Assembly (NCBI GenBank): GCA_033557675.1
Contig: JAWQRM010000388.1
Location: forward strand, 1-23,333
Length of the DNA: 23,333 nucleotides
Reading direction: 5' to 3'
Source: Coptodactyla brooksi
Lineage: Eukaryota; Arthropoda; Insecta; Coleoptera; Scarabaeidae
The translations under genes were made by a program, and so were the position numbers. Shown piece after piece: positions 9,304 through 19,433 of the stretch (position 1 is its first letter; each line of letters opens with the position of its first letter). The notes beneath the pieces were generated by a model. It was not told the DNA's origin, did not search any database, and saw only the letters and a program-made list of their open reading frames with translations.

Positions 9304-9361
9304 CTGTTCAACAGGAAGTGAAAAGAGACAGTTATAGATTACAAGTATCTTGGGATAATAC

Positions 9362-9569
9362 CTGATGATGGAGATGCCTCTGCCTTCCATGGTAATGAGC
9401 AGATTGTTCTGGATCTGAATTTCCATTGCTGGAACTGGGCGTTGTGGCATAACACTGGTTGTCGAACAAAACGTTGTCTGATGGTGGAGAAAGATCGCCA
9501 CAAGCTCCTCTTTCTAATTCCAAATAGAGACCTCTGCCGGGATAACCTCTTCCAATTTCATGAGAAGAC
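9362..9569 (-). CDS. sif: still life (sif) Rac-GEF, internal exon B
   Basis: 208 nt exon with acceptor CTATTTTTAG (AG at 9570-9571) and donor CATCAG|GTATTA (GT at 9361-9360). One base completes the AGG codon from exon A, and 69 codons follow, ending in phase 0. The peptide begins SSHEIGRGYPGRGLYLELER, continues through GACGDLSPPSDNVLFDNQCY and a Ser/Asn/Gln-rich stretch, and ends in a basic, His-rich RQRHLHHQ. The start is defined by splice phase rather than a Met. The upstream intron to exon A is 6,042 bp and contains repeat block 3, tandem repeats and LINE debris. Confidence 0.82.
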
Positions 9570-9659
9570 CTAAAAATAGGGATTGATTACTAGCATAAGT
9601 GGTACAATGCTGATGGATTGAAAATATTTGTACAAGATGTAGAAAAACTGGATGAATGT

Positions 9660-12056
9660 TTTGGATTTTACAATTGATTACAAATTATATTCTTCAGTGG
9701 ATTCTCAGCTAGCCAAACTTGTGCTTGGTAAAGTAATAGATTTGCAACCTTTAGCATCATCAGGAAAAATGAAATACTATTGCCCTCCATATCTCGTTTA
9801 GCAAAACGTGCATCGAGTACATTTCCTAATTTTAGTATAACAGTGACAATTGTTTTAACTTTGTAGTTGATGAGAAATTCCAATTAAAAATTTGAGAGTA
9901 AATTTCCAAAAGAAAAGAAATAAGCAAAGAATGTATTTGGGGTTATTTATCGTTAACCTCTTGGTAGAATTGTTTGCGAATATTGAGGATACAATGGTTC
10001 TTAATGTCTGCACAAATAATTAATAAATAGTCTGTGTCTATCTTCCGAAAAAACTTAAAACTAGATAACTGAAAATTTAGGGGAGACAGAATATTAGGAA
10101 TACATAATCATTTCTGCATTGTTGTAGAGGGCGCAGTATTATAATTCACTTTTGTCTATAATATCCTTTATCATATTTTCTTTTTTATTGTTACGATTAA
10201 TTTCACACGCATGACAGAAATCGAAATCATGATATAGAAATTAAATTGGATTAGGATAAATACTTTAGAAATCAAACACATTCACATGTTTCATTATATT
10301 TGCTCCACTTGTAAAAATGTATAACAGGCTCAAAGGGCACAGATTTTTTAAATTTCCAATTTTGTTTGACACGAAAGGATGTCTAATTTAACTTCCAGCC
10401 TTCCTACATCTTTCTTGACAAATCTTCATTAGTTTAGGTGCTAAAAGGCAACAGACTTCATACTCCTCCACAGAAATTTTACAATCCCATCCGTCATTTC
10501 GGAGTTTGAAAACAAATCATGTCATAGCATTTTCTCGACATGGAATGAAATACAATTGCGAATATAACAAAAATAAAACAATAATTAAGTTGGCTTAATG
10601 TTCACTTAACAACAAAATGACAACTGCATTGAATAGTATTAATATTTTATTAGCAACTCATGAAATGTATTAATGTCAGTTTGGCATATGATAACTTGAT
10701 CGAATATTTTGTTGTATCCTAAATGTGGTATTATATCAACATGAAACAATTAGCTAAATACAAACAACTATAAACAATTAAATAACTATAAACAACTAAA
10801 TAACAATTAACACTGTTAATCAACAATATCAATCACCAATTAACTGTAATACAACATTTGTAAATCTAAGTTCTGATAGTGACCTCCTAAAAGAAATTGT
10901 GGGATTTATATCACTAAATCCGCATGCTGTACAGCAGTTAATATAGCAGCTAGTTTAGCACTTTCTGATTGGAGTGTTTTAGTTATTATAAAGAGATATA
11001 ACAAGGTGTTAAACAAAGATATGCCAAATTCCCTACAAAATAAAAGAAATATGTAGAAATTACTGAATGTGAGATATATTGATAGCACCAGATATAAAGG
11101 CTTAATCAAACACAATTGAATTTTACCAAAATCTTTTCTTTTTTTCAAGTTACGTATTTGTTCTCCTTAGACCCATACTTTCTTAAGTAGCGACAATATG
11201 ATATCATTTAGCCTATTTTTTAGCTATCTTACCCTTGAAGTAACCTTGGAATCATGAACAAGCTGTAACGTGAAAAACACCTTTTGATGTTGTAAAAAAA
11301 TAAGAGGAAGTATGTGATATGCATAAGGAATTGTTTATATACTAGTAGGTTGTACTTATCTTTGAAAAAGAAGAAATGTAAAGTGATATTTCAGACACAG
11401 ATGGGGTGTCCTTGACCTAATTGTTATGAAATTTGAACAATTGCCACCGATACACCACAAACTCTTGATTTCGATAACCAAGTTAGCATCATCAGGAGCG
11501 ATGAAAAACTGGGCTTTTATACAACACTAATACTAAATCACAGACTCATTTTTTAATTTAAACCTGCTAGTATTAATATCATTCTCAAGTAATATGAATG
11601 AAATAAAAGGAATTATTTCAGTTAGAACACAATTTGAATTTTATATAGAGGTGGATTCAAATTCAAACCTTTCGTATTTAACAAAAAAAAGGACAGGTTT
11701 AAATTTGGTACCTTTAAAAAGGTACTAGTAAACATTTGAAGAATTGGGAAAAAACCTGTTAATAATGTGAATTTTATTTTTGTCCATAACTTCTTTATCA
11801 TTCATATTATTCCAAAACTAATGTTCAAAACAGTTGTTTTCAGAACATGGTTTTAAGCTGTACAGTAACAATAGTCAAATAGAAAACTGGATGTTCCGTT
11901 TTAACTTACTTATTATACATCAAAATAAATTTTTACTCCTTCTACTTATGGTACGAAAATTAAAGCATTAAATGCCAACTTTTTTTTTGTAAATATACTA
12001 TCAGATTTCCCATTTATCACCACCTATGAAGAGCAGGTGGTGCCCATATTTTCATC
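9660..12056 (-). mobile_element. Repeat block 3: third copy of the Penelope-like repeat, inside a sif intron
   Basis: About 2.4 kb collinear with block 2 from CAATTGATTACAAATTATATTC (9672 on) to CAGGTGGTGCCCATATTTTC. It keeps about 200 bp near 10330-10550 that block 1 lacks, and about 85 bp near 11830-11930 that block 2 lacks. The left hammerhead-like motif is broken (CTGATGATGCTA remains at about 9750-9765, minus strand), but the right one at 11461-11499 is better than its block 2 counterpart. The shared hydrophobic minus-strand frame (10906-11148, 80 codons) stays open here too. The block lies 91 bp beyond exon B in the sif intron. Confidence 0.7.
11461..11499 (-). ncRNA. Hammerhead-like motif in block 3 (intact CTGATGA box)
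   Basis: Minus strand: GCTC (11499-11496), CTGATGA (11495-11489), one extra T, stem II GCTAAC/GTTATC with loop TTG and one C-T mismatch, GAAA (11472-11469), then GAGT, which pairs with GCTC through one G-U pair. The stem III and NUH triplet region (TCAA) does not fit the consensus, so self-cleavage is doubtful. Confidence 0.42.
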
Positions 12057-12260
12057 TAACGTTAAAAGTTGATTTAAACCTTGCTTTGAACCTTACTTTT
12101 TCTAGAGATATTGGGCAGCTTCAAATTTAGTACCTTAAACAATCTATACGTTGGTTTATCTCCCTAAAAGCTCTTAATAAACTGGGAAAGCATGTTCATA
12201 ATGTGAATGATCTTTTTGTCTAAAACTTCTTTATCATTTATATTATGAAAAAATTGAAAA
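12057..12260. repeat. Partial second copy of the block 3 right-end segment
   Basis: 12118-12250 resembles 11696-11820 (TTCAAATTTAGTACCTT versus TTTAAATTTGGTACCTTT, then AACTGGGAAA, CATAATGTGAATG and CTTCTTTATCATTTATATTAT). The element's right end is therefore duplicated in tandem with divergence. Block 2 shows only one copy of this segment (7146-7255). Confidence 0.55.
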
Positions 12261-12654
12261 CTGATTTGTAAAACAACGTATTAAATTTTATAATAATAAT
12301 AGTAATATCGAAAGGATTGTTTGCTTGTTCTTTTCAATTGCCTAGTTGTACTTCTTTGTCATCTTAAACATCTCTTTACTGGAGAAGCTACCTTCGTCTG
12401 TTATATAGCATATTACTTAAAAAATGCTAGTCACCTTGAAATTGTCATCTGGATGTAAATATTGGATCAACATGTGTTTGTACAGCTTTTGTTTGTCGAG
12501 GTTCTACATTTTTAAACTTTTTTTTAATATATATCATGTACAATTTCACGAATAGATCGTATTGGATTTTAATTGAATTAGATTCATTGTTTATCCGATT
12601 ATAGCCAGAAAGGGGTAGTGTGAAAATAATACTCTTCTGGCTGTATTAATGCAT
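12261..12654. other. Intronic DNA, unassigned
   Basis: AT-rich sequence between block 3 and the next hammerhead-like motif. No open frame or repeat match was noticed. Confidence 0.4.
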
Positions 12655-12725
12655 ATATTGGCTTAACTAGTTTCGATCAAATAATCATCTTCAGAAGCCT
12701 TTACAAGTTTGTGTTACGTAATTGT
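12655..12725 (-). mobile_element. Penelope-like end fragment around a hammerhead-like motif
   Basis: Minus-strand sequence matches the plus-strand fragment at 2040-2092: ACTTGTAAAGGCTTCTGAAG, then GATGATTATTT, ATCGAAACTAGTTAAGCCAA. This is the opposite type of terminal motif from the one in blocks 2 and 3 (CTGAAGA rather than CTGATGA), so at least two Penelope-like families or two kinds of terminus are present. Confidence 0.5.
12660..12699 (-). ncRNA. Hammerhead ribozyme-like motif, well preserved
   Basis: A 40 nt minus-strand motif. Stem I is GGCTT (12699-12695) paired perfectly with AAGCC (12664-12660). The core box is CTGAAGA (12694-12688), fitting CUGANGA. One extra T follows, then stem II GATT/GATC (3 Watson-Crick pairs plus U-G) with an ATTT loop. 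GAAAC follows, then TAG forms a 2 bp stem III with a two-base loop, and TT precedes the predicted cleavage site beside AAGCC. This minimal stem III design matches hammerheads known from Penelope-like elements. Activity is untested; U at the cleavage position is a weak variant. Confidence 0.55.
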
Positions 12726-13159
12726 TGTGAAACTATTATCACAAGGGTTAAAAAATTTTTAAAACATCAAGGAATGAAGTTCTTTGTTTAATGGTGTAGG
12801 AATTTAGTTAACAAATTAAAAAGGTATACACGAAGCACAGATTCACATTAGAAACGTAATTTTATTAGTTTAGTTTTTGATTTGATTGAATTAAAAATAT
12901 ATTATCAATTACTATGCGATATAGTAGCATATTACTATGCGAATAGCGAATAATGCATTAAAGTAATTCAAATAACAAATTCTGCTAATTGATGAATACG
13001 AATACCCGTCGATATCAAAAAGATAGTTAATGATATTGCCATGAAGAAAAGAATTAAATAAGATAAGAATTGAATTAAAGAATTTAACAATTAAAAACAT
13101 ATGTAACAAATGTACACAATAATCTAAAGAAAACAGATATTGAAAGATATAATAACAGT
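12726..13159. other. Intronic DNA, unassigned
   Basis: A 108-codon minus-strand frame (12912-13238) is Tyr/Phe/Ile-rich and tracks base composition. It has no splice context or recognisable domain, and its left part overlaps the tandem repeats, so it is not called. Confidence 0.4.
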
Positions 13160-14000
13160 TCGAAAAATCATAATATTCACGTACATGATATAATCCAGTA
13201 TGTGTTTCATAGATAAAGTAGGTGTCTTTTTGAAGCATTGTTTTTATTAAATCATAACCAGTTTAAAAAAACATTGGGTGGACAACAACAAGTACAAACA
13301 CTAGCATGTGGAATATTAAAATGTGACTAACGTGTAAATTATCAAGCCTTGCAAACAAACGACAAAGAGAAACGAATTGGTGTAATGATAAAATGCAGAC
13401 AGGGAGTACTGAAAACAAACAAACATTGAAGATGTGCTCAACTATCAGAAAACTATGAGAAGTACAAATAACTCAAAATTAAAGTAATCCTACTTCAATA
13501 AACCATAATATACATGTGCAGGAAATAATTCAGCACAGGTTTGATAAATAAGTATCAAAATATTTTAATTAAATCATAAACAATTAACAAATTGAGAAAA
13601 AAAACATGAGAAACAGATTGATGTAAGAATAAAATGTAAACAGAGGTTAGTGAAAAGAAAACAACTTTGAAGATGTACCCAACTATCAAAAAACTATCAG
13701 AAATATAAAGAAAACAAAACTAGAGAATTTATGTGTTTTCTGGAATACCAAAGCATTTAAGACAGCGGTAACCAAATGTGTTGAATAATATAAGGAAGAC
13801 AATTGAATAATCTCCATTCAAGAAATCATAATATACATGTCCACGAAATGACTCAGTGCATAATTGATGAAGCAAATATTTATTTGAAGCGCTGTGAACT
13901 AAATCCTAAACAGTTAAGAAAAATATTGAGTAGACTACAATAAATGAAAACACAATTAATTTAAAGTGGAGTAAAAACCTGATATAAATGACGTTATCTA
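13160..14000 (+). repeat. Degenerate tandem array, unit about 330 bp, about 2.5 copies
   Basis: The anchor (C/A)ATAATAT(T/A)CA(C/T)GT occurs at about 13169, 13505 and 13828, about 336 and 323 bp apart. After each anchor come a CAGYRCA-like word, then TTGAAGC or equivalent, then TAAATC(A/C)TAAMC and GTTAA. A second landmark, GAAGATGTRCYCAACTATCA, appears at about 13429 and 13669, supporting a shared unit although spacing has drifted through indels. It looks like satellite-type DNA stranded in a sif intron. Confidence 0.5.
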
Positions 14001-14149
14001 AAGTTCAAAAAGCCTCTTTTCGAGAAAGTCAAAAAATCACATTGTAGACTTCGTATATTTACATAATAATGATCCAATGTATAATTTAACCATATTTTGT
14101 CTGACAACTTCCCTTTAACACATCAAATGATGCCATACACAATATGACA

Positions 14150-14290
14150 GTTAAATAACTAGAATTTTTAGATCTACAAAAGAACACACAAAAGTTATTT
14201 TTTATTCAAAATAGATTCCACTTTTTAGCACGATGAACCAATGCTTGCATAGATTTTTTCATCTAGTTATTTCAGCGGTTTGGTTTTCTT
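14150..14290 (-). pseudogene. Mariner/SETMAR-like transposase helix-turn-helix remnant, copy 1
   Basis: Minus strand reads MKKSMQALVHRAKKWNLF followed by a stop, and shares the tail AAAGTTATTTT..TATTCAAAATAG.TTCCACT (plus strand, 14191-14222) with copy 2 at 15089-15124. By comparison with copy 2 it appears to be the end of the HTH_48-type N-terminal domain ending in the R-A-x-x-W pattern. It is too short to stand alone; the duplication is the main evidence. Confidence 0.35.
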
Positions 14291-14389
14291 TATTTAATTT
14301 CAGGAGTTGTCCCAGATGACTCTATACTCTTCTCAATGTTCACCTTCAAATAAATGAACCAATTTATTTCTATTCCTGTTCTAATTGTG

Positions 14390-15085
14390 ATATTCTAATT
14401 TATAGCCCTTCCAAAGTTGTGCCAATTAACACAACATCGTATGGTAATGTTTTGATCAATTATGTTTTTGTTTATAGCAGTTGCTTTCTCTATTAATGTT
14501 TTCATAGCGAGAAGATAATCGAATGTGCTGCATCCCTTTTCAGACAACATAATCACCACACTTTTTGCTCATTCTGTTGGAATTTTTTCTCCCTTGCGCA
14601 AACATTCATGAAATGGATTCATCAGAGCTTGCATAATAACTTCTTTTTCTTGTTTCAGCATTTCTGCTAATATTCCTGATTTCTCTCTTAATGTTTTCCT
14701 GTATTTTATTATCTGGGTTTTTTTAGCTGTGGAGATTGAACAATCTTTTAACAATTACAGTATGTTACTAAACCAAAGATTCCAAAAATCGTCAATCCTG
14801 TGCAGATCTGTGTAGGTCTCTAACCATTCTATAATTTTTTAAATATGCTTTTCTTCTGATTATTTTCTTCTGCTCTGCTTTGATCCTTTGTTTGGCATTA
14901 AAACCTTTCACAATGATGGCATGTTTTATCTTTGCATCTTCTATAGCTCTCGATAGGTCTGGATAGAAGAATTCAATATCAACATCATAGAAACTAGTTG
15001 GTATGTAGTACGTAGGCCTGAATGATCTTTTGAAAACATTATGCACATACATTTTTCGTCCTATAAGTAACCACAATTTTATGGT
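14390..15085 (-). pseudogene. RTE-like LINE fragment: endonuclease and reverse-transcriptase pieces
   Basis: Reading the minus strand from right to left, an open stretch (to 14792) contains YYIPTSFYDVDIEFFYPDL and IEDAKIKHAIIVKGFNAK. These match the apurinic-endonuclease region of RTE/craniofacial-development-protein-2-like elements, where the last motif is normally GDFNAK; here the Asp is lost. After stops, ILAEMLKQEKEVIMQAL and FHECLRKGEKIP (14569-14680) match the RT block that ends G-x-x-P-x-x-W. After a frameshift GCSTFDYLLAMKTLIEKATA (about 14476-14535) matches the RT segment following the palm entry. Large internal deletions and stops mean it is dead. It sits in the 6 kb sif intron, antiparallel to nothing and in the same sense as sif. 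Confidence 0.65.
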
Positions 15086-15300
15086 CTTAAAAAAAGTTAT
15101 TTTCTTATTCAAAATAGGTTCCACTCATAAACTCTAGCTTTAGACACCATCAATCATCACCATACACTTTTTTCATCAATTCGTAAGTCTCAGCACATAT
15201 TTTTCCCAGTTTAAAACAAAATTTAATATTTGCTCGCAATTTTTCATTCCTACTTTTTGAAAAGGAATGTCCATCAGCAGAGGAAGAGAAACGTTTTCTT
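15086..15300 (-). pseudogene. Mariner/SETMAR-like transposase N-terminal fragment, copy 2
   Basis: Minus strand reads NEKLRANIKFCFKLGKICAE, then TYELMKKVYGDD, and after a frameshift SKARVYEWNLF and a stop. This is the signature of the helix-turn-helix (HTH_48) N-terminal domain of mariner-type transposases and SETMAR/GVQW-like proteins (I-K-F-C-x-K-L-G-K...Y-G-D-x-x-x-S-R-A-R-V-x-E-W). The DNA-binding domain is present but the catalytic DDD region is absent, so it is a relic. Its tail is repeated at 14150-14290, so the two copies bracket the LINE fragment. Confidence 0.55.
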
Positions 15301-15611
15301 TGCAATGGTCAAAGAAAAGTAGTGGGGTGAGTGACCCAGAATCATTGAATCTGCTGTACATGTGTTGTTGAATGATTAACATTGTAGTTCACGTGGCTGC
15401 CAGACAATGATTATGTTAAAAATTAAATCTGTCGTACATGAATTTCAGTGTATTACATTTATTATCAAACACGGTTGGTTGTCCTAATACTTTATTATTC
15501 ACACAAGGCACATTTGATGCTCAATTCTTTTTGATTAACTTTGGTGAATGTTACTGCATAAGAGTTCTATTGGGAAGATTAAAGTTCTAAAAAATATACA
15601 TTTCTGCTTAC
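15301..15611. other. Intron just downstream of sif exon A
   Basis: AT-rich intronic sequence leading, on the minus strand, from the donor of exon A (GTAAGC, 15611-15606). No repeat or frame recognised beyond the mariner-like fragment at its left. Confidence 0.45.
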
Positions 15612-16275
15612 CTTGACCCAGAAAATCTTGAACTTTGTGCCATTGCGGATCTCGGATGTGGATGAGGGGCGTTTTCTGGTTCGGAATGTCTTCCATTTCC
15701 ATGCCTGTGATGATGAGTATTGTAATAATTGTACCTCCTTCTGCTCATCTCTGGCGAAGTAACCGGACTCTCAACGCTAGGCATCGGCTTCAGCATTCTC
15801 TTCAGAGTGTTACTGTCCAAGCTCATTCCATTCTCCCTATTCATGTCTTCCGTGCTTTTCGACTTACTTCGTCTGGCGTTCAGGATGTTGTGGTGATGCG
15901 CGGCTCTCAATTCGGCATCTCTGACCATATCCATGTCGGAATAGTCCACTGATTTCGTATTGGTCAGAATGTGATGATCTCGTAGAGACGGTGGCCTTGT
16001 GGAGGTTGATGTGTTCTTAGTCGAAGACTGAAGAGTTCCGCCGGCTTGAGTCCCTTCCGATTTTGAAGATTCGGTCGTCTGAGTTTGACTTTGACTCTCG
16101 GTCTGACTGACTTGAGATGTTATGTTGTTTTGGGTTCCTACACTGGCCGTTACCGTTTTTGGACCGGTAGCTGTATTTGTAGTCATCGTGCTGGTTTCTT
16201 GGGACTGTTGCTGTGTGGCTCTGTCCCTTGTCTGACGTTGGGTCGACTGTTGTTCTCTTTGAGCAGACTTAGTTT
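15612..16275 (-). CDS. sif: still life (sif) Rac-GEF, large internal exon A (first in window)
   Basis: 664 nt exon with acceptor TTCTTATTTTAG (AG at 16276-16277) and donor TCAAG|GTAAGC. It enters with two bases, has 220 codons, and leaves with AG, completed by G of exon B to Arg. The N-terminal third is Gln/Ser/Thr-rich (QRQTRDRATQQQSQETST, repeated SQT/TES). Then come RPPSLRDHHILTNTKSVDYS, DMVRDAELRAAHHHNI, the basic RRSKSKSTEDM, and LKRMLKPMPSVESPVTSPEM with SRRRYNYYN and a His-rich tract. This is predicted disordered, with many Ser-Pro and R-x-x-S sites. The internal Met at codon 30 is not a likely start because the frame is open back to the acceptor. Upstream exons lie beyond 23333. Assignment to sif rests on its phase-perfect joining to exons B-F. 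Confidence 0.8.
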
Positions 16276-17060
16276 CTAAAATAAGAATTAAAGGAACATT
16301 TAGTCAAGTGAACATTGGCACATGCTTTTGTACACAAAATTTTAACTTCTAACATCACCTTTAAATTATTATTTTTCTAGAATTTTCACCTATTATTTCG
16401 ACATTCATTTGCAGGTATTTTTTTCAATTTTGATGTAGTACAAGTTAAACTTGCAGAAGTGACAGAGACATTAATCATTTTACTGGAAGCTAGGAATCAA
16501 CCCTAAAAACCACCTTATGTTAGGTACAATACCAGAAGAAATAGTGTTTGATAATGAAATTATCAAGATAACGTTCTTTCCATAAAGTAGTCTTCCAAAA
16601 CCAGGTAGTAATTTCTTTTAATTGTTATTAAATCTCGTTTATCTGCAATGTAAAGATTTGCAGAGCAAATAACACATATCTGATGTTGCTGCTTTAAGAC
16701 CAAAAGCAAAATCACCATCAAGCACAATTGAATACCTGTGAGAATCTACTAAGATTGTATTGTTTTTCCTGGCAAAAATGTTAACAGAGATGTATTTTTT
16801 TTTAATATTTTCAAAATTAATTAATTTTTAATTGAAAGGTGTATTAACAGTGCTCTACCACAGCTTCCTAATCTCAAAATTAGATGATTTACACCAGTCC
16901 ATCTATGTCCCAATATTTTTGTATGGCCAGTAGAGGTCTTCAAAGTCTTAAAAAGAAAAATTGTTCATGACGAAAGTTTCTGCAGATATTGTTGATGGAT
17001 AGGAATATCGATTGATATATTTTTGAGCTTTGACAGTTCACTAAAAGCAGCTGAAACATG
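16241..17060. repeat. Tandem duplication, copy 1 (contains the live exon A acceptor)
   Basis: 820 bp unit beginning within exon A and running into its upstream intron. It is matched by copy 2 at an offset of 820. Shared words include AAGAATTAAAGGAACATTTA, ACATGCTTTTGTACACAAAA, GACATTCATTTGCAGGTATT, GATAATGAAATTATCAAGAT and CTTTGACAGT near the right end. The junction with copy 2 lies at GAAACATG|AGTCAAC. The last 35 bp of exon A-side sequence (16241-16275) are exonic. Confidence 0.85.
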
Positions 17061-17894
17061 AGTCAACTATTATTCTCTTTGAGAAGACTTAATTTCAAAA
17101 ATAAGAATTAAAGGAACATTTAGTCAAGTGAATATTGACACATGCTTTTGTACACAAAACTTTAACTTCTAACATCACCTTTAAATTATTATTTTTCTCG
17201 AATTATCACATATTATTTGGACATTCATTTGCAGGTATTTCTTTGCAATTTTGATGTAGCACAAGTTGAACTTGTACAAGTGACTACTCTAAAAATCATT
17301 AGTATTGTATTATTTAGTATTGTTAGATACAATACTAAATACTAGAAGAAATAGTATTTGATAATGAAATTATCAAGATAATGTTCTTTCCATAAAGTAA
17401 TCTTCCAAAACCAGGTAGTAATTTCTTTTAATTGTTATTAAATCTGCTTTACCTGCAATGTAAATATTTACAGAGCAAATAACACACATCTGATCTTGCT
17501 CCTTTAAGACCGAAGGCAAAATCACCATCAAACACAATTGAATATAACTAGCTGTGAGAATCTACTATGATTGTATTATTTTTCTCTGGCAAAAATTTAA
17601 TATAGAGGGATATATTTTTTTAAAGAAATATTTTCAAAATTAATTCATTTTCAATTGAAAGGTGTATTAACAGCGCTTTACCACAGCTTACTAATCTCAA
17701 AATAAGATGGTTTACACCAGCCCATCTATGTCCCAATATTTTCGTACGGCCAGTAGAGATCTTCAAAGTCTTAAAAAGAATTTTTTTTTATGACGAAAGT
17801 GTCTACAGATATTGTTAATGAATATCCAAATTGATGAGTATCTGTGGATATATTTTTGAGCTTTGACAGTGCAGTGAAAAGCAGCCGAAACATG
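17061..17894. repeat. Tandem duplication, copy 2 (dead duplicate of the exon A acceptor)
   Basis: 834 bp copy of 16241-17060, ending in GAAACATG like copy 1. The segment matching the 5' end of exon A (17061-17095) has lost its acceptor: the AG of copy 1 is TG here (17096-17097). Its reading frame has TAA and TAG where exon A has CAA CAG. In transcription order this pseudo-exon start lies upstream of the real exon A. The copies differ by scattered substitutions and small indels, so the duplication is not recent. Confidence 0.85.
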
Positions 17895-19430
17895 TTAACT
17901 CTTGCGCTTAATTACTTAGAATTTTTAACAAACTCACTGAATTATTTGTAGTTTTCTCTATGAAAACCTAGCCTCTTGATAATATTTTTCTTCCTCTTAT
18001 TAAATTTAGTGGCTTGTACATAAAATGCAAAACACGTCTCAATTTTTTTTAATAATTTGAATGTGTGCTTCTTTCATTACTGTTAATACTATAGTAGATT
18101 TTGTAGCAAATTTTTATGGGATTTTAAATATAAACAAAACTTGTTTTCTTTTGATTACAGAATTATATGACGATCTTTAATGATCAAATGAAACAAAGTG
18201 AAAGGCTGTATATACGTAGAAAATTGAAATCAAAAAGAGGACGTCAGGAATTCATTTCTTAGCTAACTACCATCCAGTATATAGAATAATCTTTAGTTTT
18301 ACGATTCTGAAAAAAATTCATCTACACATTTCTTTGTTCCTTAACATAAAAAGAAAAGGAATTTTCATGACTCATACCATTATTCTTCACATATTTCTTC
18401 AAGTTAACCAAAAAGAAAAAAAACGAGAAATATTGATTTATTAATATTGCTGCAATATAAATTAAATAAATTCAATAGATACCACCCGTTGCAAAACAAT
18501 AAAATTCACCTAACCTGTGACAAGTCAACAGCTTGTGTGGTATTTGTTATACCAGAAAAGCAGTTGTAATGTTTTTAAAACTTCTAGAGGAGCACACTTT
18601 CGTTGTTTATGGACATATTTTAACCATCTTATAGAAATTCAAATAAAATACAATATTATTCACCTAAATTACCATTGTAGCAATTTTTGAAAACATAAAT
18701 ACGAAAAACACTATCAATTACAACGCTGTTGGCATTGTATATCGGCAGAAAAGAGAGTACTTCGAAAAATAACAGTAGAATTCATACAATTGAAAGGTTA
18801 TAAAAACGAATTTTATTTGATAGCGCAATATTGTTTTTAATAGAATAGAATATTGCACAACAAGGGTAGAATTACATGTAACATAACAGTAATGAACTAT
18901 GACAATATGAACTTAAATATCGTCATTAAAAAGACAAGTAAAACAAACTACAAATTTCAGTTAAATATGAGGAAGTTTATGTTCACTTCCTGTTAAAGTT
19001 TCGAATGAAATTAAAAAAGTTCCTACTTAGCAAGTTTTCTGCGTATTCCTACGACAACATTAACAAAGCACATAAATTTGTCAGTTTATTACTGAGAACT
19101 ACTAATGGAAGAAACTTGTGTTATATTTATTTAACAATTATGAAATAGAAAAGGCTCAGCTCTTAAAAAAATAAAAATAAAACTAATCGTAGAGATGATT
19201 GAAGAAAAACAATTGAGGAAGAGATTGGTGCAGAAACTGCACCTCTTTTGCTTAATTGTAGACATGTGTTTCACAGATAAATATATATTAATGTGTTTCT
19301 GTATGCAGAATATTATACAGTGATATCCACAAACCTCTAGGGTAGGAAATTGCCTTTATTGTAAAGATTAGTGCCACAATTCTTAATATGTAAATAATTT
19401 AAATTCGACGTCAAGCAGCAAAAAAAGGAA
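17895..19430. other. AT-rich intron, nothing recognised
   Basis: About 1.5 kb of low-complexity, AT-rich sequence with homopolymer runs. No open frame, exon-like block with splice sites or repeat match was found on either strand. Confidence 0.5.
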
Positions 19431-19433
19431 TTA

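Noticed and set aside
9118..9501. 127-codon minus-strand frame
   Set aside because: It combines intron sequence with exon C and an out-of-frame part of exon B, and reads past a good donor at 9146.
12912..13238. 108-codon minus-strand frame rich in Tyr, Phe and Ile
   Set aside because: Composition follows AT-richness, part of it is tandem-repeat DNA, and no domain or splice context supports it.
13160..14000. CRISPR-like or other prokaryotic array
   Set aside because: Repeats are long, diverged and without constant short units and spacers, and the context is eukaryotic intron.
15635..15952. 105-codon plus-strand open frame
   Set aside because: It is the antisense shadow of sif exon A, which has matching splice sites and phase on the other strand.
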